From the NCBI GenBank assembly GCA_049316905.1, contig JBMOJH010000041.1:1-28235 (forward strand): a DNA stretch of 28,235 bases, written 5' to 3'. The first letter of the stretch is position 1. Each line of letters begins with the position of its first letter. This DNA comes from CAIPVR01 sp049316905. Lineage in GTDB: Bacteria > Actinomycetota > Acidimicrobiia > Acidimicrobiales > Microtrichaceae. The translations under genes and the position numbers were made by a program. This document shows, in pieces, positions 1-6,613 of the stretch. The notes beneath the pieces are model-generated. The model was given only the letters and a program-made list of their open reading frames with translations. It did not search any database and had not been told where the DNA came from.

Positions 1-36
1 CTTGACCAGGCCGGCCACCTCGATCGCTGCGCCCAC
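1..36 (-). CDS. Probable ABC transporter ATP-binding protein, first 12 codons (cut by window edge)
   Basis: On the minus strand a GTG at 36 follows a GGAGGT Shine-Dalgarno and opens a frame reading VGAAIEVAGLVK, the usual first beta strand of an ABC ATPase (pattern IEVxGLxK) just before the A-loop. A TACGCT box at 66–71 could be its -10 element. Only 12 codons are visible, so no Walker motif can be checked. It lies downstream of arsI in the same direction and could be co-transcribed. The family call is an inference from a short N-terminus. Confidence 0.4.
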   Translation of the reverse strand, partial: MGAAIEVAGLVK

Positions 37-87
37 CGGCCACCTCCGTGTCAGGGCCGTTGCACAGCGTAGAACCCGTGAGGGAGC

Positions 88-555
88 TCAGCAGCAGCCG
101 CCGGTAGTGGTGGTATCGGCCCGCCCGAGCCCCACCGGTTCCGCCAGCGGGGCGCAGCAGGCACCGTCGCCGGCCGAGGTGTTGGCCATCTGCTCGGCGT
201 CACCGGTCTTCACGTACCACTCCCAGTTCGCGCCGTCCGGATCGGTCACCCAGGTCTCGGTCTTGGTCGCGTAGCAGCAGACCGTGTCGTCCACGCCGGT
301 GGTGGTGAGCCCCTCGCCGCTCAGGCGCGCCTCGGCCGCCTCCACCTCCGCCGGGTCGGTGGTCTCCACGCCCAGGTGGTTGAGCGTTCCGCCGACCGGG
401 CCCTCGATGAGGACGAGCTTGAGCGGCGGTTCCGCGATCTCGAAGTTGGCGTACCCCGGCCGGCGCTTGGCCGCGGGGGTGGCGAACAGGCGCTCGTAGA
501 AGTCGACGGCCTGGTCGACGTCGGTGACGTTCAGGGCGAGCTGCACTCGTGACAT
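88..555 (-). CDS. arsI: ArsI/CadI-type VOC-fold dioxygenase, organoarsenical C–As lyase
   Basis: 155 residues. A single glyoxalase/VOC domain fills about residues 3–120. It carries the ArsI marks: candidate Fe(II) ligands Gln5, His60 and Glu112 (Gln as first ligand is my recollection of the Thermomonospora enzyme) and the vicinal pair Cys93–Cys94 that binds trivalent methylarsenic. ArsI uses O2 to split the carbon–arsenic bond of MAs(III) or aromatic arsenicals and releases As(III). Two further Cys pairs lie in a flexible tail (133–134 and 154–155), which could hold metalloid. The start is ATG 555 behind a GAGGAGG ribosome site; an in-frame ATG 36 nt upstream lacks one. It is divergent from arsR, with a promoter and palindrome between them. 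Older annotation would call it a cadmium-induced CadI protein; the arsenic context favours ArsI. Confidence 0.88.
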   Translation of the reverse strand: MSRVQLALNVTDVDQAVDFYERLFATPAAKRRPGYANFEIAEPPLKLVLIEGPVGGTLNHLGVETTDPAEVEAAEARLSGEGLTTTGVDDTVCCYATKTETWVTDPDGANWEWYVKTGDAEQMANTSAGDGACCAPLAEPVGLGRADTTTTGGCC

Positions 556-586
556 GGGGCCTCCTCGTCGGGGCATCGGCCGGGTC

Positions 587-602
587 GCCATCCATGGATG
601 GC
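587..602. repeat. 16-bp perfect palindrome in the arsI leader
   Basis: GCCATCCATGGATGGC reads the same on both strands. It lies between the candidate arsI promoter (619–647) and the arsI start, so it would be in the 5' leader or act as an operator for the divergent ArsR. Function is inferred only from position and symmetry. Confidence 0.5.
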
Positions 603-618
603 CGTCGATGCACTGGTC

Positions 619-647
619 ATCCTGCGCCTTCCATCGATGTATGTCAA
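619..647 (-). promoter_or_regulatory. Candidate arsI promoter
   Basis: On the minus strand TTGACA (647–642) is followed after 17 nt by CAGGAT (624–619), close to the sigma-70/SigA consensus. Transcription would start near 612 and give a leader of about 57 nt. The spacer holds the symmetric octamer CATCGATG (632–639), a plausible ArsR contact. No equally clear promoter for the plus-strand arsR is seen. Confidence 0.6.
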
Positions 648-704
648 TATGCCTGGGAGGGTTCCCCTGTCCGGGGGAGCCCCCGACCCGCGAGGAGGTG
701 CGCC

Positions 705-1034
705 ATGACCCAGCCGACCCCGTCCCCGTGCTGCAGCCCGCTGACCTCGGTCGTCCTCGACGAGGCCGACGCGGTGGAACTGGCCGAGTCGTTGAAGGTG
801 CTCGCGGACCCGGCCCGCCTCCGGCTGCTGTCGATGGTCGCGGCGGCCGAGGGCGGCGAGGCCTGCGCGTGCGATCTCACCGAGCCGCTCGGCCGTTCCC
901 AGCCCACCGTCTCGCACCACCTCTCGGTGCTGGTGGAGGCCGGGTTCCTCACGCGGGAGAAGCGGGGTCGGTGGGCGTGGTTCGCGGTGGACCGGGAACG
1001 GCTCCGGGGCCTCGGCGCACTGCTCGACGTCTAG
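705..1034 (+). CDS. arsR: ArsR/SmtB-family arsenic-responsive repressor
   Basis: 109 residues with a winged helix-turn-helix at about 25–100; the recognition region includes SQPTVSHHLSVL. A CC pair at residues 9–10 plus Cys54 and Cys56 resembles the Corynebacterium glutamicum ArsR arrangement, in which an N-terminal Cys pair and one downstream Cys capture As(III) and release DNA. The start ATG 705 sits 5–6 nt after GAGGAGGTG; in-frame starts further upstream (e.g. 549) run back into the divergent promoter and are rejected. It probably represses arsI and itself through the shared 556–704 intergenic region. It ends 30 nt from the convergent arsC. Confidence 0.93.
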   Translation: MTQPTPSPCCSPLTSVVLDEADAVELAESLKVLADPARLRLLSMVAAAEGGEACACDLTEPLGRSQPTVSHHLSVLVEAGFLTREKRGRWAWFAVDRERLRGLGALLDV

Positions 1035-1064
1035 GCCCGCCACGTCCCCGACCGGCTCGCCCCG

Positions 1065-1484
1065 TCAGACGCCGTCGGGGAGCAGCTCGGCGATGAGCTC
1101 CCGGACCCGTCGCTCGATCTCGTCACGGATCGGGCGCACGGCGTCCACGCCCTTCCCCGCCGGGTCCGCGAGCTGCCAGTCGAGGTAGCGGGTGCCCGGG
1201 TAGAAGGGGCACTCGTCACCGCAGCCCATGGTGATCACCACGTCGGACGCCTCGACCGCCGCGTCCTCCAGGCGCTTGGGCCGGGCCCCCATCGCGGCCA
1301 GGTCGATGCCGACCTCCGCCATCGCGGCGACCACCGCGGGGTTCACCTCGTCGACCGGCGCGGTGCCGGCCGAGCGCACCTCCACCCGGTCGCCGGCGAG
1401 GTGCGCCAGGAACCCGGCGGCCATCTGCGACCGGCCTGCGTTGTGGATGCAGACGAACAGGACCTCGGGCCGCTCGGTGCTCAT
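1065..1484 (-). CDS. arsC: Arsenate reductase, low-molecular-weight phosphatase fold
   Basis: 139 residues of the LMW protein-tyrosine-phosphatase-like ArsC family. The anion loop CIHNAGRSQ (CX5R) begins at Cys12; a second Cys cluster is in MGCGDECPF (about 87–95). The DPAG...VRPIRDEI segment is typical of actinobacterial ArsC. Such enzymes reduce As(V) to As(III) in the cytoplasm, with mycothiol/mycoredoxin or thioredoxin as electron donor; which one applies cannot be read here. ATG 1484 overlaps the aquaporin stop by 4 nt (ATGA) and has an AGGAGG site, so it is translationally coupled as last gene of the three-gene minus-strand operon. It supplies arsenite that the aquaporin can release. 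Confidence 0.93.
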   Translation of the reverse strand: MSTERPEVLFVCIHNAGRSQMAAGFLAHLAGDRVEVRSAGTAPVDEVNPAVVAAMAEVGIDLAAMGARPKRLEDAAVEASDVVITMGCGDECPFYPGTRYLDWQLADPAGKGVDAVRPIRDEIERRVRELIAELLPDGV

Positions 1485-2269
1485 GACAACTCCTCCTGAT
1501 GTGACACGGCCTCCTCGTCAGGTGCCGGCGGCGCCGGCATCACATGGGGATACAGGAACCGGACCAGCCCGACCGCGATCGCCATCCCCACCAGCTGCAT
1601 CACGATGAACATCGGTGCGGAGGCCGGGGCGATGCCCGCGAACGTGTCCGACAGCGTCCGGGCCACGGTCACCGCCGGGTTGGCGAAGCTGGTGGAGGAC
1701 GTGAACCAGTAGGCCCCCGCGATCCAGGCACCCACGGCGAAGGGCACCGCCCGGCCGCGGCCGGTGCGGACGCACCCCTGGATCACGAGGAGCAGGCCGA
1801 CGGTGGCCACCACCTCCGACAACCACAGTGCGGGGGAGGACCGCTCGGTCGTCGACAGCTCCACCGCCGGGAGCTCGAACATCAGGTTGGCGACCACTGC
1901 GCCGAGGCAGCCGCCGATGACCTGCGCCACCACGTAGAGCCCGGTGTCGCGGGTCGAGATGGTGCCGAGGAAGCGGTCGGTCAGGGTGACCACCGGGTTG
2001 AAGTGGGCCCCCGACACCGCGCCGAACATCAGGATCAGGCCGACCAGGGCACCGGCCGTGGCCACCGCGTTCTCGAGCAGCTGCAGCCCCACGTCGGACG
2101 GCGACAACTGGCTCGCCATGATCCCGGACCCGATCACCGCGACGATCAGGAGACCCGTGCCGAGGGCCTCGGCGACGAGCCGGCGGGCGAGGTCGAGGCG
2201 AAGGGCGCCGGTGCCGGTCTCGGTCGCCAGCGCGAGTTCGGCGTCGGGCACCGGGAGCTGCTCGCTCAT
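1481..2269 (-). CDS. aqpS: MIP-family aquaglyceroporin, probable arsenite channel (AqpS-like)
   Basis: 262 residues, six predicted membrane segments with the two half-helix signatures of major intrinsic proteins: HFNPVVT at 89–95 (NPV instead of NPA) and FANPAVT at 195–201. A channel of this type beside arsC matches the arrangement of Sinorhizobium meliloti AqpS, where arsenate enters by phosphate uptake, ArsC reduces it, and As(OH)3 leaves downhill through the channel. It overlaps the upstream ArsR–ArsC fusion and the downstream arsC by ATGA at both ends. The frame stays open far upstream, but ATG 2269 is the coupled start and the sequence before it is out-of-frame fusion-gene DNA. No Acr3 or ArsB pump is in the window, so the channel may be the main arsenite exit here. 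Confidence 0.9.
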   Translation of the reverse strand: MSEQLPVPDAELALATETGTGALRLDLARRLVAEALGTGLLIVAVIGSGIMASQLSPSDVGLQLLENAVATAGALVGLILMFGAVSGAHFNPVVTLTDRFLGTISTRDTGLYVVAQVIGGCLGAVVANLMFELPAVELSTTERSSPALWLSEVVATVGLLLVIQGCVRTGRGRAVPFAVGAWIAGAYWFTSSTSFANPAVTVARTLSDTFAGIAPASAPMFIVMQLVGMAIAVGLVRFLYPHVMPAPPAPDEEAVSHQEELS

Positions 2270-2940
2270 GCCGCGCGCCCCGTTCCGACGAGGGCCCCGA
2301 TGCGGGCGCGCAGCTCGGCCACGGTGGCGTCGAACGACCTCGCGGTGCGGGCGGGCACGGGGTCCGGGACGGACCAGTGGAGCCAGCCGTCGCGGTCGCC
2401 GAGTTCCTCGTGGGCACGGTCGCAGACCGTGACGATGAGGTCCGCCGCCGGCGCGTCGTCCAACCGGGCGGGCCGTGCCGCCGACAGGTCGAGACCGGCC
2501 CGGCGGGCCGCGGCCACCGCCCCGCGGTGCACCCGGTCGGCCGGTTCGGTTCCGGCGGAGGCGGCGCGGCCGCCGGTCAGCGGGCCCCAGAGCGCGGCGG
2601 CGAGCTGGCTGCGGGCCGAGTTGCGGGTGCAGACGAACAGGACGCGGCCCTCGAGCGGGATGCGACCCGTGCCATGGCCGTGGAGCAGGTCGTCGAACGC
2701 CCCACGGTGGAGGTGGACGTAGCGGCGGCGCCCGTCGCCGCCGGAGCGGGACCGCCCCACCAGGCCGGCTGACTCCAGAACATCGAGGTGATGGGCCAGC
2801 AGGTTGGACCCCAGTCCGAGCCGACGGCACAGCTCCACGGGCGCCCGGTCGGAGACCACCAGCTCGTCGACGACGGCCAGGCGCACCGGATCGCCGAGGG
2901 CGGCGTGGCGAGCCGCCCGGGTGGTGAGGTCGTCCTCCAC
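2266..2940 (-). CDS. ArsR–ArsC fusion: winged-helix regulator joined to an arsenate-reductase domain
   Basis: 224 residues from GTG 2940. Residues about 8–90 form an ArsR-type winged helix (ARHAALGDPVRLAVVDEL; NLLAHHLDVLESAGLVGRS). Residues about 98–220 form an LMW-phosphatase/ArsC domain with the loop CTRNSARSQ starting at Cys104 and a second Cys at 173 in IVTVCDRAHEEL. The protein may sense and reduce arsenate, or the reductase domain may act as the sensor; a fused arrangement is known in actinobacteria. It leads the operon with the aquaporin and arsC. A GTG at 2958 is also in frame, but it lies inside the candidate operator/promoter, and a leaderless start at 2940 fits the -10 box better. 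Confidence 0.85.
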   Translation of the reverse strand: MEDDLTTRAARHAALGDPVRLAVVDELVVSDRAPVELCRRLGLGSNLLAHHLDVLESAGLVGRSRSGGDGRRRYVHLHRGAFDDLLHGHGTGRIPLEGRVLFVCTRNSARSQLAAALWGPLTGGRAASAGTEPADRVHRGAVAAARRAGLDLSAARPARLDDAPAADLIVTVCDRAHEELGDRDGWLHWSVPDPVPARTARSFDATVAELRARIGALVGTGRAA

Positions 2941-2947
2941 GGCCGGC

Positions 2948-2977
2948 AGTCTGATCACTCAACCCGTGTTGAGTCAA
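2948..2977 (-). promoter_or_regulatory. Candidate promoter with inverted-repeat operator for the ars operon
   Basis: Minus-strand TTGACT (2977–2972), an 18-nt spacer and CAGACT (2953–2948) place the start of transcription near 2941, next to GTG 2940. An inverted repeat ACTCAAC-N4-GTTGAGT (2957–2974) fills the spacer and overlaps the -35 box, the expected place for an ArsR-type repressor. The repeat is different from the palindrome upstream of arsI, so two different regulators may bind. Confidence 0.6.
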
Positions 2978-3144
2978 TCCTCGTCGCGCGAGGGCGCCCC
3001 GAGCTCGTTCGGTCTCGGATCTGAGGAGGTTGGACCGCGCCAGAGGCACGTCAGGATCCTCGGAACTGGCGGGCGGCGACACGGAGGCGAAGTGCCGCTA
3101 TCTACTGGTTCGTGGCGCTCGACGACCTGCTGCCGCGTGGGCCG

Positions 3145-5589
3145 TCACTCGCCCTTCGCCATGTTGGCGAAGAGGGTGCAGTAGTCGAGGAAGACGAGCC
3201 GAGCGATGCCGGTGCGGCCCGCGCGGTGCTTGGCCACGATGACCTCGGCGGTGTCCTTGTCGGGGGTGTCCGGGTGGTACACCTCGTCGCGGTACAGGAA
3301 CATCACCACGTCCGCGTCCTGCTCGATCGAGTTGTGCACGACCACGCCGTTGGCCACGAAGTTGTGGGTGCCGACCACCGTGGCGTCGAACACCTCCCGC
3401 TCCCCCAGCGGCTCGATCGCCACCACCTCGTCCCAGAAGACGTCGGAGGTCGCGATCGCGCTGAGCTCCTTGCTGTCGACCGCGTCCGCGATGCGGGCCA
3501 GCCGCTCGCGACTCGACGAGCGGGGCCGGTTCTCGGTACCGAGCAGGTAGCCCCCGCAGTACGACTCGCCGATCGCCGCGGCCAGCTGCCGCTGGGTCAT
3601 CTCCAGCCGGTCGAGCTCGCGGACCACCACGTCGCGTACCTCGCAGGGCACGGTGTCGACGTTGGGGTTGGTGGCCACCTCGGCCAGCGCCTCGAGGGCC
3701 GGCGCCGCGGCGGCGCCCCGCTCCCCCGCGATGCCGACGGTCTCCAGGAACCGGCGCTGGTGCTCCGCGCCGTGGACCCAGAGCCGCCAGCGCGACCGGC
3801 CCGTCCCGACGTCGGTGATGCGGGACTGCACGCCGACGCGCAGCAGGAGGAGCTGGAGGGCGTCGATGAGCGAGCGGTGCCGGCTGGTGGCGAACAGCCG
3901 CACCAGGGGTCGGCCCCGGAGCTCGGTGACCGACAACGACCCGATCCGGCCGAACAGCTCGGACACCACGAGCGCGAGGTCCTCGTCGCCGAGTGACGCC
4001 ATCGCAGCCGGGAGCCGCCCGGAGGTGGCCCAGCGCCCGACGAGTTCGTTCAGCGGCTCGTCGGGCTGGCCGGCCAGGGCCTCGGCCAGCGAGCACGGCG
4101 TCTCCGGCCGGCCCAGCGAGCGGGGCACCGCCACCCGCGAGCCCACCGACAACTCGTCGAGACGGGCCCAGCGGTTGACCGTCCGGAAGGGATGGTTCGC
4201 CGTGGCCTCCACCACCCGACCCGAACCCAGGCGCAGGCGGAACGCCGGCTTGGTGCCGCTCGGGAAGGCGTGCGTCATGACCGCGGGGACGAGCTTCCAG
4301 TCGTCGTCGAGGCTCCACACCGGGGTGTCGCGGGCGCCGCTGTCGAGCAGTTCGCCCAGGGTGACCTCGGTGTTGGTGTCGGCCCGGAGGATCCTCGTGT
4401 CGCGGGTGAGACACCCCGACTCACGGAGATCGGCGAGCATCGGCCGCTTGTCGGCGCGCAACTCGAGCTGACGGGAGAGCTGGGACAGGGCCACCACCGG
4501 CGCCTCCAATTCACGGGCGAGCACCTTGAGACCCCGGCTGATCTCGGCCACCTCCACCTGGCGGCTCTCCGCCCCGGAACGGCCCTGCATCAGCTGGAGG
4601 TAGTCCACGACGATCATGCCGAGCGGCATGTCGAGGCGGTCCTGCAGACGCCGGGCCTTGGAGCGGATCTCCATGACGGTCAGCGCGGGGTTGTCGTCGA
4701 TCCAGAGCCGGGCCTCGCCGAGCCGGCCCATGGCCTTCGTGATCTTCGTCCAGTCGGCGTCGGTCAGCCGGCCGGTCTTCAGCTTGGAGGCGTCGATCCG
4801 CGCCTCGGCCGCGATGAGACGTTGCGTGAGCTCGAGGTGGCCCATCTCCAACGAGAAGAAGAGCACCGGCAGCTGCTCGCGCACGGCGGCATGGCCGGCC
4901 ATGCCCAGGGCCAGCGCGGTCTTGCCCATGGCCGGACGGGCGCCCACCACGACCAGCGCGCCCGGCTGCAGGCCCGAGAGCATGTTGTCGAGGTCGGTGT
5001 AGCCGGTGGGGGTGCCGGTGACCGCGTCACCGCGCTCGTACAGGGCCTCCAGCTGCTCGAGGCTCCGGTCGAGCAGCGGCGACAGCTCGGAGAGCGTGTC
5101 GGAGTTGCGGCGCTGCGCGACGGCGAAGATCGTGCTCTCCGCCGAGTCGATCGTCTTCTCGATGTCGTCGAGGGGGCTGTAGCCCAGCTCCGCGACGTCG
5201 TTCGCCGCCGTGATGAGGCGGCGCAGCAGGGCCTTCTCCTCCACGATGCGGGCGTAGTGCTCGGCGTTGGTGATCGCCGGCGTGTTGGCCTGCAGGGTGA
5301 GCAGGGCGGCGCCGCCACCGACCGACTCGAGGACGCCCACGCGGTCGAGCTCCTCGGCCACGGTGAGTGGGTCGACACCGCGGCCGGTCGCGTACAGCGC
5401 CTGGACGGCGTCGAAGATGTGGCGGTGCGCCGGCTTGTAGAAGTCGTCCGCCCCCACGATCGTGGCGGCGGCCGACACGGCGTGCTCGCTCAGCAGCATC
5501 GCCCCCAGGAGCGACTGCTCGGCCTCCAGGTTGTGAGGCGGTACCCGCAGCCGCGAGGGCTCGTCGGGCCGTGGGGGGGTGTCGGACAT
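3145..5589 (-). CDS. dnaB: Replicative DNA helicase DnaB with in-frame intein
   Basis: 814 residues; the two extein parts total 453 residues, the normal DnaB length. The N-terminal domain (about 15–120) binds primase; the RecA-like core has Walker A GARPAMGKT (216–224) and Walker B MIVVDYLQL (325–333). An intein interrupts the core at DLRESG/SIEQDAD, the conserved loop after LSRQLE. DnaB is the hexameric fork helicase acting with DnaA, DnaC-like loader functions and DnaG. ATG 5589 follows GGAGGA; the frame is open upstream to 5721 but that part is the DnaA-box-rich spacer. It lies 140 nt downstream of rplI in the conserved rpsF–ssb–rpsR–rplI–dnaB order. Activity requires protein splicing. Confidence 0.96.
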   Translation of the reverse strand: MSDTPPRPDEPSRLRVPPHNLEAEQSLLGAMLLSEHAVSAAATIVGADDFYKPAHRHIFDAVQALYATGRGVDPLTVAEELDRVGVLESVGGGAALLTLQANTPAITNAEHYARIVEEKALLRRLITAANDVAELGYSPLDDIEKTIDSAESTIFAVAQRRNSDTLSELSPLLDRSLEQLEALYERGDAVTGTPTGYTDLDNMLSGLQPGALVVVGARPAMGKTALALGMAGHAAVREQLPVLFFSLEMGHLELTQRLIAAEARIDASKLKTGRLTDADWTKITKAMGRLGEARLWIDDNPALTVMEIRSKARRLQDRLDMPLGMIVVDYLQLMQGRSGAESRQVEVAEISRGLKVLARELEAPVVALSQLSRQLELRADKRPMLADLRESGCLTRDTRILRADTNTEVTLGELLDSGARDTPVWSLDDDWKLVPAVMTHAFPSGTKPAFRLRLGSGRVVEATANHPFRTVNRWARLDELSVGSRVAVPRSLGRPETPCSLAEALAGQPDEPLNELVGRWATSGRLPAAMASLGDEDLALVVSELFGRIGSLSVTELRGRPLVRLFATSRHRSLIDALQLLLLRVGVQSRITDVGTGRSRWRLWVHGAEHQRRFLETVGIAGERGAAAAPALEALAEVATNPNVDTVPCEVRDVVVRELDRLEMTQRQLAAAIGESYCGGYLLGTENRPRSSSRERLARIADAVDSKELSAIATSDVFWDEVVAIEPLGEREVFDATVVGTHNFVANGVVVHNSIEQDADVVMFLYRDEVYHPDTPDKDTAEVIVAKHRAGRTGIARLVFLDYCTLFANMAKGE
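3331..4413 (-). other. DnaB intein, 361 residues, splicing motifs intact, endonuclease degenerate
   Basis: Spans residues Cys393–Asn753 of DnaB. Splicing motifs are intact: Cys1 in block A (CLTRDT), block B TANH (463–466), block F FDATVVGTHNF (734–744), block G VVHN ending in His752–Asn753, with Ser754 as +1 nucleophile. The middle (about 500–710) aligns by eye with a LAGLIDADG-type homing endonuclease followed by a helix-turn-helix stretch (MTQRQLAAAIG). Its two catalytic helices read LNELVGRWATSG and LVVSELFGRIGSL, where related DnaB inteins have LLGDG- and ATDG-like ends, so the acidic catalytic residues seem lost. The element probably still splices but can no longer home. Confidence 0.9.
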
Positions 5590-5649
5590 CGGGCCCCATC
5601 CTCCGCTCACTGTCCTGTGGGGATCCAGAGGACCACCCTCTGGATTTCC

Positions 5650-5732
5650 GGTGGATACCGGTCGGCCGGCGGGGAAGAAGCCTGTGGATACCCGCCGCCG
5701 CCTGTGGACGACGGCGGGCACCCTGTGGATCA
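5650..5732 (-). promoter_or_regulatory. Cluster of DnaA-box-like sites between rplI and dnaB
   Basis: On the minus strand GTATCCACA (5691–5683), TCGTCCACA (5711–5703) and TGATCCACA (5732–5724) each differ by one base from TTATCCACA or the actinobacterial form TTGTCCACA. They have the same direction and are spaced 20 and 21 bp, about two helical turns. A weaker GGTATCCACC lies at 5659–5650. The last box overlaps the rplI stop codon. They sit in the dnaB leader, so DnaA control of dnaB is plausible; this is inference. Confidence 0.55.
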
Positions 5733-6185
5733 GTTCGCGACGACCTCGACGGTGATCGGGAACTGCACGTCGCTGTGGAGGCGGGCGGTCACGTGGTGCG
5801 TGCCCAGCTCCTTGATGTGCTCCTCCATGACCAGGTCCTTGCGGTCGAGTTCGATGCCGGTCTGCTCGGCGACCGCGTCGACCACCTCGGCGGCGGTGAC
5901 GGAACCGAACAGGCGGCCGCCCTCGCCGGCGCGGGCCGACACCTCGATGGTGCGGGGCACGAGCTGCGTGGCGATCTCCTCGGCCGCCTCGCGTGCCTTC
6001 GCGTCCTTGGTGTCACGGGCCCGTCGCATCGCCTCGGCCTGGGCCGAGGCGCCCTCGCTGGCCGGGATGGCCAGGCTGCGGGGGGCGAGGAAGTTGCGGG
6101 CGTAGCCCTTGGACACCTCGACGATGTCGCCGCGCTTGCCCAGACCGTCCACGTCCGCGCGGAGGATGACCTTCACGGCGGTCAT
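5730..6185 (-). CDS. rplI: 50S ribosomal protein L9
   Basis: 151 residues, normal length. The N-terminal rRNA-binding domain has the family pattern VILRADVDGLGKRGDIVEVSKGYARNFL (given here by its landmarks: GKRGDIVEV at 16–24, GYARNFL at 27–33). A charged central helix (about 45–75) joins the C-terminal domain that ends in TVEVVAN. L9 binds 23S rRNA near the L1 stalk. ATG 6185 overlaps the rpsR stop by 4 nt (ATGA), so translation is coupled; it is the fourth gene of the operon. Confidence 0.97.
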   Translation of the reverse strand: MTAVKVILRADVDGLGKRGDIVEVSKGYARNFLAPRSLAIPASEGASAQAEAMRRARDTKDAKAREAAEEIATQLVPRTIEVSARAGEGGRLFGSVTAAEVVDAVAEQTGIELDRKDLVMEEHIKELGTHHVTARLHSDVQFPITVEVVAN

Positions 6186-6613
6186 GCCTCCACCTCCTCA
6201 GTGGCAGCGGTCTCGACGACGGCCTCGTCGGTGGCCGGCTCGAACTCCTCGGCGGGAGCCTCACCGCGATCGGGACGCGGCCCGTCGCCACGGTCGCCGC
6301 GCGGACCACGACGGTCGTCGCCGTCACGGTCCCGACGACCGCCGCGCTGGGTGGTGACCCGGTTCGTGTAGGGGATCAACGCCATCTCGCGGGCGTTCTT
6401 GATCGCCTTCGCGATCTCCCGCTGCTGCTGCGTGTCGTTCCCCGTGACCCGACGGGCCCGGATCTTGGCCCGGTCGGACATGAACCTGCGCAGCAGGTTC
6501 GCGTCCTTCCAGTCCACGTAGTCGATGCCCTCGGAGTTGAGGACCGACACCTTCTTCTTGACCTTGCGGTTGCTGTCCTTCGGCTTCCCGCGCTTCTGCG
6601 GTGGCTTGCCCAT
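6182..6613 (-). CDS. rpsR: 30S ribosomal protein S18 with a long C-terminal tail
   Basis: 143 residues against about 70–90 usual. The S18 core is residues about 20–92 (DYVDWKDANLLRRFMSDRAKI, IPYTNRVTTQ landmarks within it). It lacks zinc-ribbon cysteines, i.e. the Cys-free type. After residue 90 follows an Arg/Gly/Asp-rich stretch (RGGRRDRDGDDRRGPRGDRG) and then an acidic tail ending TEEVEA, an added segment of about 50 residues. S18 pairs with S6 on the 30S platform; both are encoded in this operon. ATG 6613 overlaps the ssb stop by 1 nt (TGATG). The tail is unlikely to be a frame error because the frame runs straight into the coupled rplI start. Confidence 0.95.
   Translation of the reverse strand: MGKPPQKRGKPKDSNRKVKKKVSVLNSEGIDYVDWKDANLLRRFMSDRAKIRARRVTGNDTQQQREIAKAIKNAREMALIPYTNRVTTQRGGRRDRDGDDRRGPRGDRGDGPRPDRGEAPAEEFEPATDEAVVETAATEEVEA

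Noticed and set aside
2..274. Plus-strand frame at the left edge
   Set aside because: It lies antisense to arsI and the ABC-gene start, without ribosome site or recognisable sequence.
2978..3144. Possible RNA gene between the ars operon and dnaB
   Set aside because: No tRNA-like arms, CCA end or strong terminator; I see nothing supportable in this 167-nt spacer.
5590..5721. N-terminal extension of DnaB
   Set aside because: The region is rich in DnaA-box-like repeats and the translated part resembles no DnaB; ATG 5589 has a good ribosome site.
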